This document shows positions 46,900-56,064 of a stretch of 64,000 nt of DNA, one piece after another. The stretch lies in contig CM070501.1 in the NCBI GenBank assembly GCA_036346375.1, positions 55,965,326 to 56,029,325 on the forward strand, written 5' to 3'. Both the position numbers and the translations under genes were made by a program. The stretch comes from Guadua angustifolia (lineage: Eukaryota; Streptophyta; Magnoliopsida; Poales; Poaceae). The stretch's first letter is position 1, and every line of letters starts with the position of its first letter. The notes under the pieces were generated by a model. It was not told the DNA's origin, did no database searches, and saw nothing but the letters and a program-made list of their open reading frames with translations.

Positions 46900-48600
46900 A
46901 ACCAAATTGTTGCAAACATTCTTCTCAACGCGTATGACATCGATACAATACCGGATATCTAACTCTTTTCAGTATGGTAAGTCCTAAAATATCGACCTCT
47001 TATTCCAAATGGTTCTAAGACGATCAGATTTATGGCTCTTTCTATACTAAACATCGATGTCCTCTTCACGTGAATATACTTGCTTCCATTCGTAGGCTGT
47101 GGGGCCAAGCGAATTTCCCTCTTCCTATCAAATTTGTTATCCATCTTACAGTATCGATAACTTCTAGGTAAAAATCTACGGTAACCCATGTACACAGTTT
47201 TTTTTTAAATTAAGCACCCACAAGCCCTCAGTTTCCTCTTCACAAATAGGACATGCTTTGGCTCCCTTCGTACTGTAGCTCACCAAATTACTAAGGGCTA
47301 GAAAATCATTTATGGTACAAAATATCATAGCCCGTAGGGTGAAGTTCTTTCTTTTATATGCATCCCACACCGTGACCTCTCGTTCCACAATTTTACCAAA
47401 TACTTAATCAATGGTGCTAGATACACATCAATATCATTTTTTGACTGTATGGGTCCCAACATTACTAACGACATCATGATATACTTTTGCTTCATGCACA
47501 ACCAAGGAGACAGATTATAGATACACAACAGAACTGGCCAAGTGTTACGACGACTACTCATATTGCCAGATGGATTCATTCCATCAGTACTCAATCCAAA
47601 CCTTATGTTCCTCATCTAGACACTAAACTCCTTATGTTTCCCATTAATGTTTCTCCATTGAGCCGAATCAGCGAGTTGTCTCAGCTTGCCATCTTCCTTT
47701 CGAGATTCATAGCGCCAACACGACAATTTTTCCTCTTTGGAATTTGCAAACATCCGCTCCAAATGGGGAATGATGGGCAAAATACCACAATATCTTGGCT
47801 GATACCTCTTTGTTTACCTCTTCACCATTGACAGCTGGGCTCTTACACTTCTTGTCATTATGCTTCTCCTTTTGTTTGTATTGGGGTACGACACAAATTG
47901 GAAAAACATGCAATTCCTTATGCATGTTACGGTACAAGATACAATCATTCAGACATGCATGCATCCTTTCTATTTCTATTCTCATGGGACATAGTAGCTT
48001 CTTCGCTTCATAAATGCTTGTTGCAACTTGTTTTTCTCTGAAAGCACATCTGATAGAACTAAAAGTACATTAAAACTTATATTTGTCCAATGGTGTTTTG
48101 CCTTTAGTTCGAATAATGTAAGGACCGAACCCAACTTGGCGTATTCCGCTTTGCAATCCGAGAACAATGGTTTGGCATCCTGTTTCATCAAAATTTTAAT
48201 TTTTTGAACTCTCTTTTTGTGTAATTTTCCTCCATATGTTGCAACATTTGATCTAAATTGTCTTCCTCAAACATATCACGCTGCAAATCATAATCGGGTT
48301 CCAGTATATCTTCGTTGCATACTAGAGTGTTAGTACTTGTTTCTCCACGATGGATCCAACATGTCTAATTCCTCATGAAGCCACGTCAAATTAAGTGGTT
48401 TTCAATTTGAACTAAGTTGTTAAATCTCCTTAGATTGGTGCAATTAAAGCAAGAATAATATATAAATTTTACACCCCTCTTGATCATGTCTTCTCCGGCA
48501 ATTTTTTTTGAACTTCTTAACACCTCTCTAAAATTCAGCACTCACACGGTTTCTCTGATACATCCATTCTTTATAGTCCATCTACAATTAATTAGGCACA
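46900..48600 (-). pseudogene. TNP2-type transposase, N-terminal half
   Basis: Minus pieces in order: an N-terminal region from about 48,580 (MDYKEWMYQRNRVSAEF-like, the transposase-associated domain); AKHHWTNISFNVLLVLSDVL (48,110); LHVFPICVVPQYK (47,900); RFGLSTDGMNPSGNMSSR and TWPVLLCIYNLSPWLCMKQK (47,600-47,500); VWDAYKRKNFTLRAMIF and TKGAKACPICEEETEG (47,370-47,240); YMGYRRFLPRSYRY (47,190). These are the conserved TNP2 blocks. Several frame changes separate them. It is interrupted on its 3' side by the LTR ending at 46,871. Confidence 0.85.
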
Positions 48601-48743
48601 CTAAATTAAGAAAAAACTAGACCTACAGCTAGCTAATATTGAGACATTATTTAATTACTTTTGCAAACTAGAGAATTGATTTCTAAGATATATAATTTAC
48701 TCTTTATACCTTCTTCACTAGTTATAAGCTTTCAATTCCTTAA

Positions 48744-49124
48744 AGCTCCGACTGTTGTGCAATCAGGGCTCCCGTGCAATCACAGTGCACTCCAACTAAC
48801 AAAAGTTTCAAAAAATTCTGAAAAAAATCATGGATGTACATCTCATCTTACCCCATCTACATATAAAATTTCATGATCAAATTCGTCCTATGCTATAAGT
48901 TACAAGAAAAGACAAATTTCTGACAAACTTGAATAGTTCAAATGCACCCCAAATTTGTCTTTTTTGTAACTTCTAGCATAGGATGAATTTGATCATGAAA
49001 TTTTATATGTAGATGGGGTAAGATGATATGTACATTCATGATTTTTTCAGAATTTTTTGAAACTTTTGTTAGTTGGAGTGCACGGTGATTGCACGGGAGC
49101 CCTGATTGCACAACAGTCGGAGTC
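48744..49124. mobile_element. foldback MITE with perfect 9-bp target duplication (Mutator-like)
   Basis: ATTCCTTAA flanks it on both sides (48,735-48,743 and 49,125-49,133). The arms are ~150-180 bp inverse repeats: CTCCGACTGTTGTGCAATCA, then GGGCTCCCGTGCAATCAC, GTGCACTCCAACTAACAAAA and TCATGATCAAATTCGTCC, mirrored at the right. It carries no coding sequence. A 9-bp duplication with long inverted arms points to a non-autonomous Mutator-like element. It is a sibling of 29,530-29,830. Confidence 0.88.
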
Positions 49125-49439
49125 ATTCCTTAATTAGGGGACATATATTTACAACGTCAACAATGATATCGAATTACCTAGTGCAAAATTGAAAGAATTT
49201 GAAGGAATTCTTGCTTTTTGAAGAAAGCCACAAATGAGAGAACATTTAGGGGAAATCTCCTCAAGTTAGAGCTTCAACTTTACCACCTTAACACACGTCC
49301 CCAAGGATATCATAAATTCTCACCCCATTTATTGCTTCCAACCGGAGAGTATGTTGTGTTTTTTAGGGTGGCCACAATTATTTTGACCTCTAGACCAACA
49401 GCAAAGGGTTCAACCCGAAGGTTATAACCTACTAGACAG

Positions 49440-49706
49440 GCATATCATGGTCGGTTTCGAGATCAGAACTGATTGTGATATATGTACTATCACAATCGGT
49501 TCAAACCTCATAAACCTATCTTGATGGCCATGTGAACTGATAGTGATAAGGATGGTCATCACTATCGATTCTGAGGTTAGACCGATAGTGCTATTTCGCA
49601 CCATATTTCTCATCTACGCCGAATCATCTATCACTATCATTTTTTTCTTGAAAAGTTGGGAACCGACCTAGATAAAGAGATAGTGTTGTATCGTTCTGTA
49701 GTAGTG
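49440..49706. repeat. CACTA subterminal region and right terminus
   Basis: Repeats of (A/C)TATCACTATC and GATAGTGATA words, then CTGTAGTAGTG at the very end. Confidence 0.7.
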
Positions 49707-49977
49707 GTACGTGATTGTTTCAACTCTATTATACAAGCATGCGCTGGTGCATTTAGGGAGGTGCTTCTATTTAAAAGTTGCATTGATATTAAAATATAAA
49801 TAAAAAGTATGTGGTGATTTCTTACCCCTTGTTTGCTTCAAAATTTAGGTAGCTTGTTCTAAAATGTGATACATAGAAGCAATACTAGTGCATTTGTTAG
49901 TTCAGCATTAGTACTGCAACAAGTACAGATCCTTTAAACTTCGCAGCATCCTTACATAGCTAGAGAGCATGCATGGC

Positions 49978-50220
49978 GATTTTTTTAAAAATAATACATT
50001 TTTTATTCAAAATTTCAAAAATGTACCATGAAAAAAAATTACACAAATATACCCCTGTCACCCGTTGGTTGGGCGAAATACAAATATAACCCAACCAACG
50101 GCCGAAAGGGGGCTATATCGCAAGATCGACGGGCGACAGGAGGCCACGTCGCCTCACCTCACCGCCGATCAATCGGGCGACAGAATAAATCCCGATGGTC
50201 AAGGCGACAGGCGTTAGCGC
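49978..50220 (+). repeat. MULE left terminal inverted repeat
   Basis: Matches the inverse of 59,735-59,979 with roughly 75-80% identity by eye. It includes CCAACCAACGGC, GCAA(G/A)ATCGACGGG(C/T)GACAG and GGAATAAATCCC-like blocks. The inner boundary is approximate. Confidence 0.9.
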
Positions 50221-50376
50221 TACTGCCGCCCCACCAACGGCGACAGAGAGCTCCTACTCTATAAAGCAATCGCCTAGCACTGTGTTCAATCAACCAGCCA
50301 GATAAGAGAAGAAAGGGAGAGAAGAAGGAAGAAAAGAGAGAAAAGAAGAGAGAAACGAAGGAGAAAAGGAAAAAAG

Positions 50377-50960
50377 ATGCCAAAGCGTGCAAGTGCAAAG
50401 GGGAAGGGGAAAGAAGAGGGTGGTGCTTCGGAGTGGCCGCGCAACATCGCGTACCAGGACCTCTTCGTACCATTCAGAGTTGTCCCACCGATGTGTCTGT
50501 GCGGAGATCCTTGCAGGCTTGTCCACTCTTGGAAAATTCCAACTTGGAAGAGGAGGTATTGGAAGTGCCGTAACTACGAATTCGACCCACCGGAGAAGAG
50601 CCTAAAGAATCGCCAGCTGGTAACAATTATACATGTTTTGTAATATTTGTAAGTGAAACATTGCTAATTTATGTTTCATGTAGTCGCCTCCACCACTGTG
50701 TGAATTTGAGTAGTGGTTTGACATAGAGATCAACCCCAAAGACCAAAGGCTCCTTGATCAAGCCAACCGAGACGAGGAGTTCAGGCGGTAGCTTCAAGCG
50801 CAGCGTGACGCCGCACGCGAGGAGGCACGTCGAAAGGAAGCGGAGAAGGAGGCCGAGAGAGAGAGGGGAAATGAGAGAGGGCACGTCGTGCCAGAGAAGC
50901 CCCACCGGAGGCATGAGCGAAAGGGAAGTGGCCTCGATCCACTCAATAGACATGAAGTTG
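50377..50960 (+). pseudogene. small GRF-type zinc finger protein gene inside the MULE
   Basis: Exon 1 is 50,377-50,619: a basic Lys/Arg/Gly start (MPKRASAKGKGKEE) and then MCLCGDPCRLV...KRRYWKC, the C-X-C-G ... (R)YW-X-C pattern of GRF-type zinc fingers. A GT/AG intron spans 50,620-50,683. Exon 2 from 50,684 reads SPPPLCEFE, a TAG at 50,711-50,713, WFDIEINPKDQRLL, DEEFRR, a TAG at 50,789-50,791, then LQAQRDAAREEARRKEAEKE, an Arg/Glu-rich presumed coiled coil. The frame is otherwise intact across both stops. It begins just inside the left inverted repeat. Its role in transposition is unknown; similar small genes are common near plant transposons. Confidence 0.65.
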
Positions 50961-51052
50961 TAACCATTATTTTCCTTGTTTGTGGTGCGCATCCCAGTTT
51001 TTTGTCATAATAAAGAATGTGGCTTACCTTATTTTCCGCAGTAACATGTGAT

Positions 51053-52945
51053 TTGAGAAATCGTGGCCACTTAGGGGTTTTCATAGCCTCGCGGGGCCCA
51101 CTGGATAAGGCCTAGAAAATACGGGAAAAATCACGAGCGACCTATGCAACGCGGGATACCACTCATCTATGTGCGATTTGGCCGAACGTTGTCCCGGCAC
51201 GAAGTTGCGAAAATCGGAAGAGCCACATGTGGCCACGAAACCGCGAAAATTGCGGCCACATAGGGGTTTTCGTACTCTCGCGGGGCCCACCGGATACGGC
51301 CCAGAAAATACGCAAAAAATCACGGGCGACCTACGCAACGCGGGCTACCACTCATCTATGGGCGAGCTGGCCGGACGTTGCCCCAGCACGAAGTTGCGAA
51401 AATCAGAAGAGCCACACGCGACCACGAAACCGCAAAAATCGTGGCCACTTAGGGGTTTTCGTAGTCTCGCGGGGCCCACCGGATACGGCCCAGAAAATAT
51501 GCAAAAAATCACGGATGACCTACGCAACGCGGCTACCACTCATCTATGGGTGAGCTGGCCGGACGTTGCCCCAGCACGAAGTTGCGAAAATCGGAAGAGC
51601 CACACGCGGCCACGAAACCACCAAAATCGTTGCCACTTAGGGGTTTTCGCAGTCTCACGGGGCCCATCGGATACGGCCCAGAAAATATGCGAAAACTCAC
51701 GGGCGACCTACGCAACGCGGGCTACCACTCATCTATGGGCAAGCTGGCCGGACGTTGCCCCGGCACGAAGTTGTGAAAATTGGAAGAGCCACATGCGGCC
51801 ACAAAATCGCGAAAATCGTGGCCACTTAGGGGTTTTCGTAATCTCACGGGGCCCACCGGATATGGCCCATAAAATACGCGAAAAATCACGGGCGACCTAC
51901 GCAACGCGGGCTACCACTCATCTCTGGGCGAGCTGGCCGGACGTTGCCCCGGCACAAAGTTGCGAAAATCGGAAGAGCCACACGCGGCCACGAAACCACG
52001 AAAATCGTGGCCACTTAGGGGTTTTCGCAGTCTTGCGGAGCCCACCGGATACGGCCCAGAAAATACGTGAAAACTCACGGGCGACCTACACAACGCGGGC
52101 TACCACTCATCTATGGGCGAGCTGGCCGGACGTTGCCCCGGCACGAAGTTGCGAAAATCGGAAGAGCCACACGCGGCCACAAAACCGCGAAAATCGTGGC
52201 CACTTAGGGGTTTCGTAGTCTCGCGGGGCCCACCGGATATGGCCCATAAAATACACAAAAATCACGGGCGACCTACGCAACACGGGCTACCACTCATCTC
52301 TGGGCGAGCAGGCCGGATGTTGCTCCGGCATGAAGTTGCGAAAATCGGAAGAGCCACACGCGGCCACGAAACCACGAAAATTGTGGCCACTTAGGGGTTT
52401 TCGCAGTCTCGTGGGGTCCACCGGATACGGCCCAGAAAATACGCGAAAACTCACGGGTGACCTACGCAACACGGGCTACCACTCATCTATGGGCGAGCTG
52501 GCCGGACGTTGCCCCGGCACGAAGTTGCGAAAATCGGAAGAGCCACACGCGGCCACGAAATTGCGAAAATCGTGGCCATTTAGGGGTTTTCATAGTCTCG
52601 CGGGGCCCACCGAATATGGCCCATAAAATACGCGAAAAATCACAGGCGACCTACGCAACGCGGGCCACCACTCATCTCTGGGCGAGCTGGCCGGGTGTTG
52701 CTCCAGCACGAAGTTGTGAAAATCGGAAGAGCCACATGCGGCCAAGAAACCACGAAAATCATGGCCACTTAGGGGTTTTCACAGTCTCGCGGGGCCCACC
52801 GGATACGGCCTAGAAAATACGCGAAAACTCATGGGCGACCTACGCAACGCAGGCTACCACTCATCCATGGGCGAGCTGGCCGGACATTGCCCCGGCACGA
52901 AGTTGCGAAAATTGGAAGAGGCACACGTGGCCACGGTTCCGTGGT
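51053..52945. repeat. ~189-bp tandem array, ten units, inside the MULE
   Basis: Each unit has GTGGCCACTTAGGGGTTTTC, then TCGCGGGGCCCACCGGATAC, GGCCCAGAAAATACGCGAAA, CACGGGCGACCTACGCAACG, CACTCATCTATGGGCGAGCT and GAAGTTGCGAAAATCGGAAG. The ...GGGGTTTTC.. landmark recurs at roughly 51,072, 51,258, 51,447, 51,634, 51,824, 52,013, 52,203, 52,391, 52,580 and 52,767, a spacing of 186-190 bp. The modal period is 189 bp (63 codons), so long open frames cross several units; the longest is 349 codons on plus (51,169-52,218). These frames switch between units and start at no defined gene, so I do not call a protein. Units are about 90% alike. Confidence 0.92.
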
Positions 52946-52961
52946 CCTCGGTGAGGTCATT

Positions 52962-53098
52962 TTAGTCTGAAAAGCGGGGTGCAACGTGTTATCGTTTCAG
53001 TTTGAAAAGCGGGGTGCAGCGTGTTGTTGTTTCAGTCTGAAAAGCGGGGTGCGGTGTGTTGTTGTTTCAGTATGAAAAGCGGGGTGCAGAGTGTTGTC
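52962..53098. repeat. ~36-bp tandem repeat, four units
   Basis: TTTCAGTCTGAAAAGCGGGG followed by TGCAGCGTGTTGTTG is repeated four times, directly after the 189-bp array. Each unit contains a TTTCAG..CTGAAA near-palindrome. Confidence 0.85.
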
Positions 53099-53358
53099 CG
53101 ATCATTCTGACAAAGCAGCTAGGTGTGTGTTGTCCAATCTGCTAGGTGTGACAAAGCTGATGAAAGGATTAACTAAGTACATAAGATTAAAAGTACGAAG
53201 AATGCAAATACAATAGTTCGTATAGCATATTTCGAAGGATTAACTAAGTACATAATATACTACCAACAATAAAAAATAAAAGAAACTACTGTCGGCCCGT
53301 TTCTGGGCAGCTCCTCGCGGCTGGGCAGGCCTCCTCCGAATCTGGCCTTGTGAGTACG

Positions 53359-55768
53359 TCAATGCGTCGGCACGCGGTGGACCCTTTGTGGTCTAGCTGG
53401 AGGTGTGGCGTACTCGAGCTGAGAAGGTTGCGTTGGTGGTGGTGCTCCCTGCAGCTGTGATGATCCAGGCTCATATGGATTGATGAGGAACCTCGCTACA
53501 AAGTCCTGCTCGTAGTCCTCTTGATCTGGATCATCACCCTGCCCCTCGTAGTCATCAGGTGCAGGTGGAGCTGTACACGGGAAGAACCGTGCCTGTGGGC
53601 CTGTAGCAAATGAAGAATTATTGAGAGCATTGTAATACCTGATTGTAATATGTGAAAAGTGCATCTCAGTACTCACCTCCAGCGTGTCCAGCAGCTCGCC
53701 CTCTCGTAGCCCTGCCTCCGCTAAGCGGCACACTGTGAGGCACCTCGGTAGGGGTGCGGCATCCCACCAACTTAAGGGCGCGTCTTGCGCTCTCCCGAAA
53801 CCTCACGAAGTAAGAGGTCACCTCATCTCTCATCACCTCAAGTCCGCTGGTCAGACGAGAAAGGAAGCCCCCTGACTCATCGTAGTACTGGAGCAGCACA
53901 TCATTCTGCAAAATAAATTACGAATTAGTTAGCACAGTTACTAACTAAGATTACATGAGATCGCAAATAGGATGCAACGTACCGAGCTGTGCGCAGCCGA
54001 GTCCGTATGGGCGGGGTACGTGTCTGTCACCCTAGGAACGTGTGTAGGAGGATCGGGGTCGACACGTACCAAACGCAGATGAGTACGGGGAGTGTACCAC
54101 GCTTGGTAGGCGCAGTACGTCTGCGGGTTGTACGGCGCAGCCTCAGCGTGGACGTCCTCCAGGGCTCCTCCCCACTCCTCAACCCAAGGCGCCATACGTA
54201 CGTGCCGGGGGGTGGCCCCATGTGTGCCCTTCCTACTCTGCCTGTAGATAAGAAATAAATATAGCGTTATTAGATGGCATTACATAATAATAATTATAAA
54301 AACATCAATGCAGGGAACTTACGTGTGGGCTGCGTGTGGGACTGCACGGTCGTCATGCACCGGAAACTCCTGTCGTAGACCAAACTGCCTCATCACTCGA
54401 TGGACAGCGTAGGCCTTGACCTGGACGTCGAACAAGAGGAACTGACGTGTGCACCAGTATGCCGCGTCTCGTGTGCAAAGGGTGGACAGGCCACCCGTCA
54501 CACGAAGTTGGACCTCTGCCTCTGCGTACGGCGTTCAGCGTACGTGGTCCTCAGTGAGGTGGTCGAACGCAGCGACGAACTGGGGGTTGCCCATCCGCAC
54601 CATCCTGTGTGCCCACCTAGGCTGTAGTGATAATAGAACGTAACCGTTAGTTCTCACAAAAGTTAAAGGAAAAGTACCAAAATCGTGATTGCAATATCTT
54701 ACCCGTCGGTGGCACCAGATGGTGCACATGGTTGGACCATCGACGTCGTCATCGCCTGCATGCTCAAGAGGCTGCAGGTCGATGTCGGGCCGCCCGATCT
54801 GGAACCTCTCGTATGCCCATAGCTGTACCAGCAGTGGACATCCTCTGAAAGTCGCGTCCACGGCGAGCTGTGCACACCCGTCGCAGAGTGCACGGTACGT
54901 GGTGCACAGCACAGCGAAGCCCCAAGAGTACTACGGCATGGTGTCAAAGGGTGCGTCCGCGATCTGCCTCGCGAACTGGACGAGGTGCCTATCCACTCTA
55001 TCCCCATGGGAGCTCGTGAAAATGCACCAGCCGAAGAGCCACAGCAGGTACACCTCCAAGTGTCAGCTGACCCTGTACTCGTTCGTAGGATCGACGATCT
55101 GCGACGCCTGTAAATTAAAGCTCACTTGTTATTTTAAGCAGTATATGCATAATTTAGTTTTAAAGGCTAGTTGCGTACCACGAACTATCGAAGACACCGC
55201 AGTGTTGGACCGTGTGTACTGTCGAAGGCTCGGTACCCAGCAGGTGGTAACACACCCTCGAGCCTTTGAAGCAGCTCCTGGCGCCACGTCGGATCGACGT
55301 CCTAGGGCACCACAGCGTCACCGGCTATCGGGAGGCCCAGGAGGTACGAGACATCCTGCAAAGTGATCCCTATCTCCCCGACAGGTAGATGGAAGGTGTG
55401 TGTCTCCGGCATCCACCGATCCACCAGAGCGGTGATCAGGAACCTATCGAACGGGAACTGGCGACTCATGTCCTCTACCATCCGAGTGAGGGGCAGCAAC
55501 CTTGAAGCTCGAAGCCTAAGAAACAAAAACATGTAATTAAGATCAGTACAGCACTAGAACAAACATGTTTAGAAATTTAAATATTGATATGTTACTTGGA
55601 GATCCAACAAAGATCGAGCGTCCAAGAGTACTGCGGTGTCCTAGGTCGAAGAACGCCGAGCTGCACAGGATCCCCTCCCTCCTATGGAATAGCAATGGCG
55701 AAGTGGGCACGGTGACGATGATCAACGACCGGGTCCAGCAACTCAAAGGGCCACTCGTCATCTCCATG
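53359..55768 (-). pseudogene. plant mobile domain (PMD) gene, 7 readable exons, premature stops
   Basis: Exons on minus by splice signals and frame: 55,768-55,596; 55,515-55,179; 55,107-54,703; 54,621-54,323; 54,241-53,983; 53,905-53,677; 53,600-53,359. The core reads WPFELLDPVVDHRHR, then MSRQFPFDRFLITALVDRWM, PETHTFHLPVGEIGITLQDV, SYLLGLPIAG, VYLLWLFGW, FDTMP and PLLVQLWAYERFQIGRPDID. This is the plant mobile domain (formerly 'aminotransferase-like'), also found in the host genes MAIN/MAIL1 and in transposons. In-frame stops: 55,682, 55,302, 55,185 and 54,931 (TAG), 55,063 and 54,535 (TGA). Reading resumes in the same frame after each. A first coding exon upstream of 55,768 was not identified. 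Same strand as and just downstream of the transposase gene. Confidence 0.8.
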
Positions 55769-56064
55769 CTGGTAAGCCATACATGTAAATTACAAAAATA
55801 AAAGTTATAATTAAAACACATATAAACAAAAGCGTACATAAAACTATATAAGCATCACAATAATATATTGAAACAAATACGCGCATAAAAAACGGAGAAG
55901 CTCATAACAATATATTAAAACAATTCCAATAATTTATCAAGACACAACACTCACAACTGCTAGGTAAAAAATAGAGTTCATACAACACACGTTACATCGA
56001 TGAAATACAAATTTGACATATGGCATACGATAATTCAAATTGTTTCTTATCTGGTGCGATGGCG

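Larger units (their letters stand above)
40900..49706 (-). mobile_element. decayed CACTA (En/Spm, TNP2) transposon, nested insertions
   Basis: The right end reads ...CGTTCTGTAGTAGTG at 49,692-49,706, so on minus the element starts CACTACTACAGAACG, the canonical CACTA terminus. Subterminal repeats lie at both sides: ACCGATAGAGATA words at 40,930-41,080 and ATAGTGAT/ATCACTATC words at 49,460-49,690. TNP2 transposase pieces lie between on minus in the expected order. The left terminal CACTA sequence is missing, so that side is truncated or rearranged. Nested inside are a ~4.2-kb LTR (42,627-46,871) and a foldback element (48,744-49,124). Confidence 0.8.

Noticed and set aside
51169..52218. 349-codon plus-strand frame as a real repetitive protein
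   Set aside because: It is produced by the 189-bp repeat period. Open frames exist on several frames and both strands, and it has no gene-like start or end.
53941..55366. Plus-strand open frames over the PMD region
   Set aside because: Antisense shadows of the PMD exons, whose minus-strand splice sites and domain match.
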